Notes: a model not told the origin generated them from the letters alone. DNA of 64,000 bases from Paramecium sonneborni (GCA_905182985.1 CAJJDN010000059.1:215870-279869); one strand, 5' to 3'. Numbered from the stretch's first letter, positions 40,411-51,341 are shown. Translations and numbers: made by a program.

Positions 40411-40992
40411 AAAAAAAGATATTTCACTGATTCTATATTAATAATTCTCACGTTATTATTTTTAATAAAGAAATTAATGATGTATCTCACTCTAAATTTT
40501 TTTTCTTCTAAGATAATTCAAACTAAGCAATTGTTTTGCTAACTTTCGAATTATGTAAGATTTTTTGTTTAAAAATCATGAAAGAATTTTTTTCTAACAT
40601 CATTCTGTATATATAGGATTCTGCATTACAAGAAACATTAAATTTTTTTTAATTCTATCATTTTAATAACCAAAAATTTTTATAAGTAATTATTAGATGA
40701 TAAAAAAATAATACTTTCTCACACTTGATTCCTCTCTATTAAATAGATGTATGAAACCTTCTAACTTATTATTTGAAATTTAGTTATTTATTATTTTAAT
40801 TTTTAATAATGAAAAAAAATGTTATACTAATATGAACAAAACCTTTAATGAATTTCAAATTATATAAAAAAATAAAAATAAAATATCGATTTCATGCGAA
40901 ATAAATATTTTAAAGTTTTTTTTGAATTTTCAAACAAGTGCTCAATTAGTTTGGATTATAATATTTTAGTTTTGTATATTTATTAATAATAA
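40411..40992. other. Intergenic, no gene seen
   Basis: AT-rich sequence with many TGA triplets in every frame; no coding or RNA signal recognised. It must contain the promoter of the small gene that starts at 40993. Confidence 0.5.
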
Positions 40993-41447
40993 ATGGACTT
41001 AAGAAATAAAAAATCTCAATCTCATCATCGAATTACAAGTTATCAATTTTTAAAATGTGGTTAATTTAAACAAGAATTACCTAAATTAACAGTACCTGCA
41101 ACTCCAAGGAAAAAAAATTTGAGTTTAGACTTATTGAGTGAGGTTCGCAATTATCAAAAATAGAAAAATGTAATCGAATCTGGTCAACTTACATCAAGAG
41201 GTTTGAGGTAGATGCTAAAACCAAATAGTATTGCTATAATTTTAAATAAGAGCTTAAATGGGTTCATTAAGAAGTGAAATTAGATTCATAGTCTCTACTT
41301 CGTAATAAACTCACAGTTGCTGACTTTTTTCTTAATACTAAAAAGGGAAAGACTGAGTTAATGCCTTTTGATTTAATTTAATCAGATTCTCTCAAATAAT
41401 TTCTTGGTAGATTGAAATGCCATATAAAAACTAGAAAATATAAATGA
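40993..41447 (+). CDS. Small unknown basic protein
   Basis: A 143-residue protein after removal of one 23-nt intron (GTATTGCT...AAATAAG), giving exactly 144 codons. It is basic with mixed composition, for example QELPKLTVPATPRKKNLSLD and DFFLNTKKGKTELMPFD. No membrane helix, signal peptide or known domain is visible. It converges with the pirin gene. The ATG opening MDLRNKKSQSHHRI is the first in the frame. Confidence 0.7.
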
Positions 41448-41561
41448 TTTTATTGTGTTTGAGTTCTTAGACTATATTCATATGTGATTTTAGTATCTAA
41501 TGTTTTATTAAGACACTATTAACGAACTAATTTAGAATTGATATTTTTGAAAATATATGTT

Positions 41562-42656
41562 TCAATGAAGTTTTAAAAATATAGTATGATGCTATAAAAA
41601 CTTAACAAATTAGAAAAAATAGGAATAAATAATAATGAAATAAGTTTCATTATTAAATATAACAATAATTATAATTAAGAAATTGATTGATATCTTAATA
41701 ATAAATGAATGTATGATTAATTTTTGATACGAATAATATATATGTTCAATCATTATCACTTTTTTCTGAGATTTTAGATTTTTGATTTCTAGGAATGAGC
41801 TCCCTTCAAATCCATTTTTTTAGTCATAATAATCTTAAAATGCCTATTGAATTTCTTCTTTTGTATTCATCACAAAAGGTCTATGTTACACAAAAGGTTC
41901 ATTAATAGGTTCTCCAGCAATGATAATTAAATGACATTTTTATTATCCTGTTTTGACTTTTAGAATTTCTCCTTTATCATTAATATCTAAGTGAACAACT
42001 TAATGTTAATTTGCATTTTAACCAGCAAATATACCTTATCCATCATGTATATAACGTATGGAATTACATTTTAATGAAATCTTTTATAAGAATTCAGAAT
42101 TTTCATTTAATTTAACATTTAAAAAGAAAGCAGGAGTTATTGTATATATAGGTCCTTTAACACCTAAGGCTTCTCCAGCAATAAAACATACTAGAACACC
42201 ATTTTATTTAGCTTCTGCTATAAGTTCTTTTTTAATTTCTTAATATTATGGTTCGATCATTTTGAATTTAGCTTGTAAATTAATCCATAATTAAAAATCA
42301 GAAGTTAATTCATCTTAACTACCTGACATTTCAGTATGCATAACTCCTTTTCCAGCTATCATCCATTAAATATCTTCTGGTTATAAATGGCCTGAAAAAC
42401 CTTTACTGTCTTCATGATAAATAGAACCTTTTAATAAATAACTGACTGTTTCAAATCCTTTATGAGGATGATCAGGAAAACCTGCAGGTAATTTTACAAA
42501 TGCAGGATCAAGCATCATAAAAGGATTTAAACTACTAAGGTTATTATTTCCTAAACTTTTACAATTCCAATGTTTACCTATTATTCGTATAACTTAAGCA
42601 CCTTAGCCTTCAGGAACAGTTGGAGGAGTAAATATATTTAATACTCTCCTAGACAT
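41562..42656 (-). CDS. Pirin family protein
   Basis: Residues 1-290 are a clear pirin, a cupin-fold iron-binding protein found in nuclei of many eukaryotes and linked to transcription, with quercetin-oxidase activity reported in some members. The metal-site region is intact: FPDHPHKGFETVSYLLKGS, then HEDSKGFSGHLQPEDIQWM, GKGVMHTEM and the C-terminal cupin with IIIAGEPINEPFVQHRPFVM. It starts MSRRVLNIFTPPTVPEG, like its relatives. No intron is needed to this point. The frame then continues for about 70 residues of AT-biased hydrophobic sequence to the first in-frame TGA at 41562. That tail is longer than usual and the true end may lie nearer 41780. Only 15 bases separate its start from the divergent gene. 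Confidence 0.9.
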
Positions 42657-42671
42657 TATTAATTAATTTAT
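42657..42671. promoter_or_regulatory. 15-bp gap between divergent start codons
   Basis: Only A and T occur here, between the ATG of pirin (minus) and that of a coiled-coil gene (plus). Promoter elements must overlap coding sequence or one gene must start further in. Confidence 0.6.
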
Positions 42672-44162
42672 ATGCATTCAAAATAATCTTAGCTATTTCA
42701 AACAGGTACAGATTCTTTAAAAAGGGAAATATAAGAAGCTTACGTATTTTAGATCAAAAAATAAAATTCTAACGAAGACTCATTAATAGGAGAAAACATC
42801 AAAAAATTAACTCATGAAGTAGCCACTATTATACAACCAATCGTTATTAAATAAAACGATAAAGCAATTCAGTGTGAAGATCGAAATTATGACTTAATGA
42901 ATTCTCTTTTAAAATTAAAGGATAAATCAATAGAAGAATATTAAAGATAAATTTTAAGTTTTAAGAACATGATCATTTAAATTGATCATTAGAAAAAGAA
43001 ACTACTGGATATATTAGAGAAATAAGATCCTTTGAACACTAATCAAATAGGAATTAATTCTCAAAATACTGAGAAATTATCTTATAAATAAATGATTTCT
43101 AAAAGTCAACAAACGGAAATTGATTTTGGAATTAAATATACTTAGAACTAAGTTAATTCATAAATTATTTCTCAAAAATTTAATTCTAAATCTATATAAA
43201 CAGAATCGAAGTTCTATACAGAGATAAATATGCTAGATTAAGATGAAATACATCAAGAGATTGAGTAATATAAAGTTATTCTTAGAGAGTATGATTTAGA
43301 AAATAGAAAACTGAAATAATAAATCTAATAATTATAACAATCTAAAACATAAATTAATAAGGATACTCAAACAGTTATAAATCATGTTGAACAGGTTACT
43401 TAAATAGATGATGAAATAAAGACAGAATTTGACAAGATTATTTAAGAATTTAACTAAAATAAAAATTTACTTATTTAAATAAACAAATAATATAACTAAT
43501 AAACAAAGGAGTTAGATATCTTAAGAAAATAATATGATTCAATATTAAGTGATTATTATTTTATATAATCAGAGAATAAAGTTTATGATAAAACTATTAA
43601 TTAATTAAATGATGAAATTGAGTAATTAAGATTGGAACTATAAACTAAAGATTAAAGTATAAGCAGTGCTGACACACTTACATCTCCAAATGATTCATTA
43701 AGAAGTTATAAAAAGAAAGGTTCACAATTTAAACTAAATTTTATTAATTCAACTTATTTTAACCCTCAAAATATTGATGAATTAATATTGGTTTAATAAG
43801 AAAACTAAATATTAATTGTTAAAATATCCGAATTAAAATCCTAATTACTTGAAGTTCAAAGAAATCAAAAAAATATGATAGAAGAGATAAATCAGAAAGA
43901 TGATTTGATTAATTTTTAACAGTAAGAACTACAGAAATATCAAAATGATTAAAAAGATTATCAAAGAAGAATGGAAAATCTATAATAATTTGAATAATAT
44001 TTGTTGTAGAAAGAGAATTAGTATTAATTTGAAATGCAAAGTTTATAGTAACAAATGAATGTTTTGAATTAAGAAAATGGAAGTTTGAAGATTATAAATT
44101 AAACATTACATAAATAATTGGATAAGTATTAGATTAAAAGAGTGCTTTAGCTTTCAAAATGA
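42672..44162 (+). CDS. Coiled-coil protein
   Basis: A single intronless frame of 497 codons. The protein is rich in Gln, Asn, Lys and Glu with long heptad stretches (HQEIEQYKVILREYDLENRK, LQKYQNDQKDYQRRMENLQ). No other domain is visible. Function unknown; possibly cytoskeletal. The ATG at 42672 opens MHSKQSQLFQTGTDS. A later in-frame ATG near codon 75 would widen the very short gap to pirin and cannot be excluded. The LITAF-domain gene follows 28 bases after its stop on the same strand. Confidence 0.78.
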
Positions 44163-44190
44163 TTCTCTTTTAAATTATATATAAATATTA

Positions 44191-44634
44191 ATGTAATTAA
44201 CAACACCTATAAGATTAGCTGAATCCAATTATATAGGAGCACCAAATGTTTCAAATTATCCTCTTTTGCCTTAATCAATTAAAAGTCCAAATGTAAGTGC
44301 AGCTTCTGGGAATAATTCATCATAGAAAGCTAAATCAGATTCAAAATAAAATAATTAAATGGTTTCATCTACAGCTAATTAAATTCTAGAATTTGATTCA
44401 ATTGAACCAATCTAAATTTAATGCGATAACTGTCATACATTTAGTAGTTCAATTGTTCATGTGGAATACACTATATATACATATATATCTGCTTTATTAT
44501 TGATGTTAATATGCCTTTGTTGGATTCCTTTAGTAATGAAGAAACATTTTATGAAAATTAGTCATAGTTGTCCAACATGTGATCGTTTAATTGGAGAATA
44601 TGATTATTTGGGTTCAAAATTTAATAAATAATGA
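44191..44634 (+). CDS. LITAF-like domain membrane-associated protein
   Basis: A 147-residue intronless protein. The C-terminal 70 residues form a LITAF domain: QCDNCHTFSSSIVHVEYTIYT, a hydrophobic hairpin ISALLLMLICLCWIPLVM, then HSCPTCDRLIGEYDYLG. The paired CxxC knuckles that bind zinc on either side of the membrane-inserting segment are both present. The N-terminal half is Ser- and Asn-rich and disordered, with prolines (NYPLLPQSIKSP), as in animal relatives where it recruits ESCRT partners. LITAF proteins act on the cytosolic face of late endosomes and lysosomes. The start at MQLTTPIRLAESNY is the first ATG after the preceding gene. Confidence 0.93.
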
Positions 44635-44789
44635 TTTGTAAAATTTATAATTTTCATTACAACATGTAATTCTTCCTAAGTGTTTCATTAGTTTATTTTA
44701 AAGCTTTCTATATCCTATAATCTAAATCTGTTTTTGGAGTTGTTTCATTTAATTTTTGAATCATTTCTTTATTTTTTACAGATTAATTA

Positions 44790-45640
44790 GGAGTAAACAT
44801 CAATTAAGATTATTATTCTTATTATTTAACAATATTTATTGGGCTAGAAGTCTTAATAATTTATCTTGGACTGCTTTATATGATTGTTATTTATTATGGA
44901 AGAGGTTATTAAATAGGAGTTTATAATTAGGCAATCCTTCTAAAAGTAAAAGGAGAATGAGAATGACGAGGTTAAATTGTTCTTGTTAAAGGTGATTAAG
45001 ATGTTCTATAAATATATCTTTAACTTGATGTTATTGTTTTTGGAGGACTGGATAATAGTTTTTATTATAAATTAACTTGTTTATTTATCTAAAACATATA
45101 ATCAGTTCTTTATTATGGAGATTAAAATAGTAAATTTTGAATTTTATTAATTAATTTATTCGAGTAATTTGTACATCTTAATAACTCATTAACTAGTTAT
45201 TAATTGACTTGATTTTTAAAATAGACCATTTCCATTGATGTTAATGTCATTAAATGAAGCATTGTTATTCCTAAACTATATGATGAACTTTTGAATGGAT
45301 TAGGTTATAAATTTGATAACTATGGCTATATTTGTTCTGGTGCATAATATCTTTGCTAGTTTTGAGTGTTATCTATCACCCATTATTAATTCAATTTAAT
45401 TGTATCATTTGGAGTCAAAAAAATATTCTATTTATCATAAGTTATACTTAAGGTCTGATATCATCATGAAAAATTTATTATTATTAAAGGTAGGCTAACG
45501 CTGAAACGAATTGATCAAACATCTGTAAAAGTTCATGCTCTTGGTAATAGTTCTTAATTATACTTCATCATTCTTACATTATTCATTTTTCTTCTCTATA
45601 TGTCTTATTATAAATCATAATCATAATGCTCAAAATATAT
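44790..45640 (+). pseudogene. Decayed pepsin-type aspartic protease
   Basis: Fragments of a secreted aspartic protease (family A1) can be read on this strand but are interrupted by at least eight in-frame TGA codons. The recognisable pieces are DVIVFGGLDNSFYYKLTC, matching the FGGxD strand; SIVIPKLYDELLNGLGYKFD, matching the segment after the second active-site DTG; YICSGAQYLC; and a C-terminal membrane-like helix LYFIILTLFIFLLYM. The second DTG itself is not preserved. Ciliates carry many such proteases with C-terminal anchors. Because TGA is the only stop in this code, repeated TGAs indicate loss of function. The minus strand also has open frames here but without family resemblance. The borders are approximate. 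Confidence 0.42.
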
Positions 45641-46501
45641 TAATACATTAAGCTAATCTACTTCATATTTGTGCAATTTTATTATGTTCTTATGATTTAT
45701 TTATTGACTTAATTGACATCGATGAATGCAATTAGCTAATTAATCAGGTGCATTATTAAAGTCAATAGCCTTTTAAATTATCAATGAATTTTCGTATGTG
45801 AATTTATTCACCTTTCCATAACGTAAGTCATTTGTTATTTGCGTGTCTGAACTGTTCCCCATTTATCGTTAAAAATATAATTTATATCAATTTAAATAAT
45901 ATCAAAGATAAAGATGAATTACTACATGCAAAAAATAATTGATAAAGTTAAAATAAAAAAAACCGCAAATAATAGTTACTAAGATAAAGTTTATATTAAT
46001 CATAATAATCGGAATAAATATTGTCATTATTTCTAGTAATAATAAAAATGCTTTTTATCTAATATTTAATTAATTTCTACATAAATCTAATTAATTATTA
46101 AAATCATCTAATCTTTGAGTTTTGAGCAGAGGTAAACTCATTCTTAACAATTTTATTTTTAAATTAATTTTGCTGAAGTTTAAATTTTATGGTCTCATAA
46201 GATAAAATGGATACTAAATTTTAATTTTTCCTTTCAATTAACAATGCTGAATTAGGAGTCGCAATTTTTCTTTTGAATTGAAGATATTTGCAAAGCTTAA
46301 TTGAAGGTCTAATATAATTTTACAAGAGAAAGGCTATTAAGATAGCAAACAGACCTATGGATACATATTATAATGTTTATTAAAGAATAATCATAAGTAA
46401 AGTAAATTATATAATATTATAATAATAGTTTGTACAATATTAAAGCAAATTATGTAAAAATAATATTTAAAAAAATAGGGATTAGATATTATCAATAAAT
46501 A
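45641..46501. other. Intergenic, no gene seen
   Basis: AT-rich with scattered TGA in all frames. No convincing coding or RNA feature. The promoter of the Alba gene should lie at the right end. Confidence 0.5.
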
Positions 46502-47349
46502 ATGGAAAAGAGAGAAAAGTTCGATATAATGATAAAGACTAAATCTACTTAAGACTAAATAGCTTCTTACTTGGTGAAGGCCGTATTAGGCTTAAGAGAT
46601 AGAGAAAATAAGAGTGAATCAGTCAGACTCTTTGGAAGTGGATCAGCAATTCCAAATGTAATTTTGGTTGCCGAAATAATTAGAGCTAGATATAAGGTAA
46701 TAAATAAATTAATGATAGGGATTAAGTTCAATTGTCACATTAGAGAATATGGAGAGGGATAAAAATGAGAATGGTTAAACAATAAAAATAATAATTCCAG
46801 CTATTAGAATTAAATTGACGTATTTATTATATTTATTGTAGAGGCAAACCAACTTAAGAAGAATAAGAATTGGCTGGATATTAAGCCCCAGGATATGTGG
46901 ATGATAGCAAAAAGGTTGAACTTTTTGAATATGTTATGATATATGCCAAAAATTTGTATTTTTGGAGTGGAAAAGATAGATAGAGATAAAATAATAATAA
47001 TAATACATCTTATAAATAACCTGCTTAATAAATTGAGAAATCTGACAGAGGAATTTAATCTAAAGATGATCTTCCAGAAAGAGGAGAAATGAAAATTAGA
47101 GGAGGAGCTAATATTTAGAAAAAACAAGATGATTTCAAAAGAAAACCTGACCAAACAGAATATGATGTATTTATTTAGTTTACACATTAGGATAAAAAGG
47201 ATAGAGATTATAGAGAATAATAGAGAAATACAAATAGTATAAGACCAAGACCTTATAATCAATCTAAATAAAATATATCATAAAAGAAAGATGAAGAAAT
47301 CAGGACTAAATAAGGTGAAATCAGATCTAGAGGAGGTAGCAGGAAATGA
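46502..47349 (+). CDS. Alba-domain nucleic-acid-binding protein with RGG tail
   Basis: An Alba protein of 267 residues after removal of two 22-nt introns (GTAATAAAT...GATAG and GTATTTATT...GTAG), exactly 268 codons. The Alba fold covers residues 20-110: SVRLFGSGSAIPNVILVAE is the signature loop and helix, and TIKIIIPAIRIKLT a later strand. The C-terminal half is basic and disordered, with arginine-glycine patches (ERGEMKIRGGANI and EIRSRGGSRK) like RNA-binding eukaryotic Alba proteins (Rpp20/Rpp25 and Mdp2 groups). A 24-nt segment, 47167-47190, starts GTATTT, ends TTAG and contains no TGA. It could be a further intron whose retention would add VFIQFTHQ and not be detected as an error. Likely roles are mRNA binding or an RNase P/MRP-like complex; which one is not decidable from sequence. 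Confidence 0.9.
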
Positions 47350-47437
47350 TTCATATAATTTATTAGAACAATATATACATTTTAAATAAATACTAATTAT
47401 TTGTTATCTTAAAATATTGTACTAATATTAAATTAAA

Positions 47438-47827
47438 TCATTATTAGGTTAGGATATCAGAGTCACCTGCATCAATGATGGCTAAGCTTGAACATCTGTG
47501 TAATTTACCACATGCGGTACCTATAATAAGATTAAATCACTCATCCCAATTAATTTAATCAAAGAAGAACTAAGCCTCCCTCAAAACCCCCGTACCTAAA
47601 TCAACGTTGTTTCCTTGATATAACACAATGGTGATTTATGCCAACATTGCATAATATTCAATTTGGGTCTTTCTAATTGTGGGACAATTGTTAGAAATGA
47701 ATACTAATTTTGCTGTACCATTTCTGATTGCCTTCAATGTTTGCTTATATCCCATTGTGATCTTTCCTGATCTAACAACCAATTAAAGTTTTTGATTGAC
47801 ACTCTCTTAAGCAACATTCTTAACCAT
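47438..47827 (-). CDS. RPL30: 60S ribosomal protein eL30
   Basis: A cytosolic large-subunit ribosomal protein of 104 residues, the normal length. Exon 1 reads [40 protein letters not shown] and NNVDLGT. The frame is then interrupted by a 75-nt insert (47521-47595 on the plus strand). Exon 2 continues [21 protein letters not shown], the conserved C-terminal part. Removing the insert gives exactly 105 codons. The insert starts GTAC and ends TATAG, so it can splice, but it is two to three times longer than any other intron here. The gene is divergent from the CAP-domain gene, with 88 bases between start codons. Confidence 0.97.
47521..47595 (-). other. Unusually long 75-nt intron or insert in eL30
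   Basis: The insert interrupts codon GGT of DLGTACGK. It begins GTACGGGGG and ends TTATTATAG on the minus strand. The sequence TAGGTAC occurs at both borders, so the exact excision point is ambiguous and a TA-to-TA excision gives the same product. It has a G-rich start unlike the other introns. No box C/D or H/ACA pattern was evident. Confidence 0.75.
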
Positions 47828-47915
47828 TTTAAAATTAATTTAAAAATTTTAATATCATTTATTTTCATTATCATTTTTTCAATAATTCTAAGAAATACAC
47901 ACTACATTAATTTTA

Positions 47916-49469
47916 ATGAGCAAAATATCTCAAGAGGCATTCGAGTATCTTAATAAACTAAGGCAAAATCCAAAATTAGCCATTCCTAAATTACAAGAGC
48001 ATTTAAAACTCTTTAAGGGAAATGTCTTATAAAAACCAGGAGAAATAGCTTTACAAACAAATGAAGGTCCTAAAGCTGTTAATGGTATTTTTTTTTTGAG
48101 ATACATACTAGAGTGTATATCCTTCTTATAAAACCAGAAGGCTCTTGGTCCTTTGACTTGGAGTAAAGGATTGGAATGTGCAGCAAGAGATCATGTTAAG
48201 GACACAGGACCAAAAGGAGTTACAGGTCATACAGGAACTGATGGATCATCTATGAGTGATAGAATAGAAAGATATGGTGAATGGGATGTAACTGTTGGGG
48301 AAAACATCAGTTATGGATAAACAACAGGAGAAGATGGTACTATTTAATTATTATTTTAGTCATCATTTAATTAATTATTGATGATGGGGTTTCATCAAGA
48401 GGACACAGAAAAAATTGTTTTAAAGCAGAATTTGGTGTTGTTGGAATTTATGATGGAGAACATAAATAATATAAAACATAATGCGTTTTTGATTTTGCAG
48501 GTTCATTTGAAGATAAACCAGGGCTTGATACGAATGCCCCTTCACAGAATGTTCAATAACCAGAACAATCTTAAAATAAATAAAAAGATGTTCCTGCTGC
48601 TTAAGCTTAAACAAAAGATCCAGATGATAAAATTACTCAAGATGCTTTTGATTATTTAAATTATGTTAGATAAAATCCAACTTCTCCTATACCTAAACTA
48701 TAAAGCTTAATGAAATTATATAAGGGAAATGTGTTACACAAACCTGGGGAAATACCACTTTAAACCAATGAAGGTACGAAAGTAATTTAAGGTAATATTT
48801 TAATTTAATTATTAGAATTAATTGGTTTTCTGTAAAAACAATAACCCTTACATCCATTAACATATGATAAAGGATTGGAATAAGCTTGTGCCGACCATGT
48901 TAAAGATACAGGACCAAAAGGAGTATGTGGACATACAGGAACTGATGGATCTTCTCTTTAAGATAGAATTGAAAGATATGGAGAATGGAATGGAAAAATT
49001 GGAGAAAATATTAGTTATGGATAAAAAACAGGAGAAGATGTTATCATATAATTACTAATCGATGATGGTGTTGGTTCTAGAGGACATAGGAAAAATTGTT
49101 TTGGTTAAGATTTCAGTCTTGTTGGTATTGCTACGGGTGATCATAAAACTTATTAAACTCAATGTGTTTTTGACTTTGCCACTGAATTTACTCCTTAAGG
49201 ATAATAGCCTAAATAATAATCAGGAAATTAAGGAAAAACAGTTGTATTAGGAGGAAAAGGAGGATATGTAGGAGCCGCTCCTTAATAAGAAGAAGAAGAG
49301 GATGGTATATATATCTTAATATTTAGAATAATTACCTCCTGGATGTGTTTCCGTTAGTACGTCCTCTGCTGTCAGTATGAAAGGAGGACAAAAAGTTACA
49401 AAAATTACCAAAACCTATAAATTTAAGGATGGAACTACTAAGACTGCTGTTTAGACCATCACAGGTTGA
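47916..49469 (+). CDS. Tandem CAP (SCP/PR-1) domain protein
   Basis: A 485-residue protein after removal of four introns (27, 23, 24 and 22 nt), exactly 486 codons. Two CAP domains lie in tandem, about residues 1-165 and 200-360. Each contains a YLN helix (AFEYLNKLRQNPK; AFDYLNYVRQNPT), GHTGTDGSS with the site histidine, ERYGEW...GENISYG, and GHRKNCF followed by a CVFDFA strand. The repeats are so alike that they must come from an internal duplication. No signal peptide is seen, so it may be cytosolic, unlike most CAP proteins. A Gly-rich linker and a C-terminal Thr/Lys-rich strand region (VTKITKTYKFKDG) follow. The function of CAP proteins is poorly defined; sterol or lipid binding is known for some. 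Confidence 0.92.
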
Positions 49470-49583
49470 TAATTTTTATTAAATAATTTAATATTCAGTT
49501 TATTTTAATGTTAAGTTTTAATATTATTTCAAATTATTATATACTTAATTAAACCCATAAAATCTAATTACAATTCTGTCTAA

Positions 49584-49612
49584 TTTATAATCAAATCAAT
49601 TTTATAAAACTT
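49584..49612 (+). promoter_or_regulatory. TATA-like element upstream of U6
   Basis: TTATAATC lies about 25 bases before the presumed U6 start, the usual place for the TATA box of a type 3 RNA polymerase III promoter. A second TTTATAA is only about 10 bases upstream and is less well placed. Confidence 0.45.
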
Positions 49613-49711
49613 GGAACCCTTCGGGGTCATCCGTTAAATTGGAACGTAACAGAGAAGATTAGCATGGCCCCTGCGTAAGGATGACACGCATTAAGCGAGA
49701 TGGTAGCTCAT
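49613..49711 (+). ncRNA. U6: U6 spliceosomal snRNA
   Basis: This is the catalytic snRNA of the spliceosome. The invariant core is present in order: ACAGAGA, AAGATTAGCA with the AGC triad, TGGCCCCTGCG and AAGGATGACACGCA. The 5' stem-loop is ACCC-TTCG-GGGT, a shorter hairpin than in animals. The RNA ends in a run of ten T, the expected RNA polymerase III terminator. The start at about 49613 is inferred from the hairpin and could be off by a few bases. It stands alone between protein genes and serves splicing of the very short introns seen throughout this window. Confidence 0.97.
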
Positions 49712-49720
49712 TTTTTTTTT
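49711..49720 (+). terminator. Poly-T RNA polymerase III terminator of U6
   Basis: Ten consecutive T follow the U6 3' end (GTAGCTCA), as required for polymerase III termination. Confidence 0.9.
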
Positions 49721-50760
49721 ATTCCATAGAATTATTTTACATTTAAATTTAAAACTTTTTTATTTTGTATTTGTATCAATAAAACATTATTGTTACAATT
49801 AATCAATTCTATTATTTTTCAATTCTCTCCAAATATACCCCATACTCAATCTAAGAATTTTTACTAAGCTTATTCTGAGATTAAAATGATGGATTTTATG
49901 CTGCTTAAAGGCTATTCAAAATTCAATACAATGATAGAGATCTCTTATTAAAATCAAGAACTTTTCATTATTAATTAATAAATATATGTGATAATTTGTT
50001 CTTCAACATCGTAAAATTAAAGCCTTTGTCTAATTTAAAACTTAATCGAAAAATATTTTAAAGAATTTACTTTTGATTAAAGCTAATTTATTTTGAATTG
50101 TAACCAGAATGTCTATTTAATTTTATTTCACTATTAAATAAATCCCTTAGACTTTTAATTCAATTTTATTGTTATCTTTTATTTTTAATTATAAAAGAAA
50201 TTTGGTTTTTTATGAAATTAGATATATAGGGACTTAAATCAATACTTATTTAAGAAATCAATTATATTAAAACTTATATTTAGGGAGTTTTGATTTTAAG
50301 ATTCATTAAAACTAATTTTTAGTTTTTTTAAATTTTAATAATTGATAAGATTAATTCTTAATTCTTCTAAAGATCAACTTTAAATTGAGATATGAATTAA
50401 GCCCATTTTTATTTTTCAAATGCAATAAATTAGTTCGAAAGATAAATAATACCTTTGTGTAGTTTTGGAGTATATTTAGTATATATATTATAAAAATAAT
50501 TTAAAAGGAATTAAAAAATAAAAAAGATAAGAGTATAGATGATATTCCAAAAGTCAAATAATCAATGAATAAAAATTTAAGAATAAGATTTAGAAAAAAG
50601 GTATTTAATATGTAATTATAGGATTATCTTTGACTATAAATTTATTTTTCTATTTTTTTGTTTTATATGTATTCTGAACAATTATTAATGGCCAATCATT
50701 AAATATATAATAAGTACTGCAATTATCCTAATTCAAGAAGAAAAAATTGATTAATTAAAA
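49721..50760. other. Intergenic, no gene seen
   Basis: About 1 kb of AT-rich DNA with many TGA in all frames; no known motif, repeat or RNA. The right end must hold the promoter of the NC2-beta gene. Confidence 0.5.
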
Positions 50761-51281
50761 ATGTAAAAAAATAGAAATGGAATAACTTCCAAAAGGTTTA
50801 ATAATAAAATAACTTTAGCTACTGTTTAACAATTTATCAAAAGTTCTACAAATGGAGATATGAAGTGCTCTAATGAATTCGTGACTTAGGTGATGTCAAT
50901 GGCTAGAGAGTATATCTAAGTAGTATCTGATCAAGCTAATACAATTTGTTTAGAGTAAGGAAAAAAGACAATATCAGGAGAATTTTTCTACAAGGCTATA
51001 TCTAAGTTAAAGTTAGACAGTTAGATTCCTCATCTAAAAGAGATAGAAGAAGAAATAAAAGAAGAAGTGAATGTATAATTCAATTTTATTTTAAGGTGAA
51101 AAATTAAAATAGAGCAAGGTTTTAAGATGAGGAGCACTTGAAATAGTTAGAAGAACAATAGAAATAATTATATGAAAAAGCAAAATTGGAGAATAGTAAG
51201 AACATGATTGATGATGAAGAATTTGGCAAATCAAGGAAATTAAATATATAATTTGAATAAGATGATGAAGATTAACAATGA
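50761..51281 (+). CDS. DR1: NC2-beta / Dr1 histone-fold transcription regulator
   Basis: A 165-residue protein after removal of one 23-nt intron (GTATAATT...TTTTAAG), exactly 166 codons. The N-terminal 85 residues form a histone fold: TLATVQQFIKS, CSNEFVTQVMSMAREYIQVV, then SDQANTICLEQGKKTISGE, which matches the SSEANEIC...KKTISPEH heart of Dr1. A charged helix after it (LKLDSQIPHLKEIEEEIKEE) and a Gln/Glu-rich tail also correspond to the family. Dr1 pairs with DRAP1 (NC2-alpha), binds TBP on DNA and represses or modulates RNA polymerase II initiation. The partner is not in this window. The start is the first ATG in frame. Confidence 0.92.
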
Positions 51282-51341
51282 AATTAATCATTAAAATAAA
51301 AGTATAGATCTTATAATTCACTCAACAGACTTTATTACAAA

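Noticed and set aside
47521..47595. Small nucleolar RNA hosted in the eL30 intron
   Set aside because: No C box with a matching D box, and no ACA three bases from an end, could be found on the transcribed strand.
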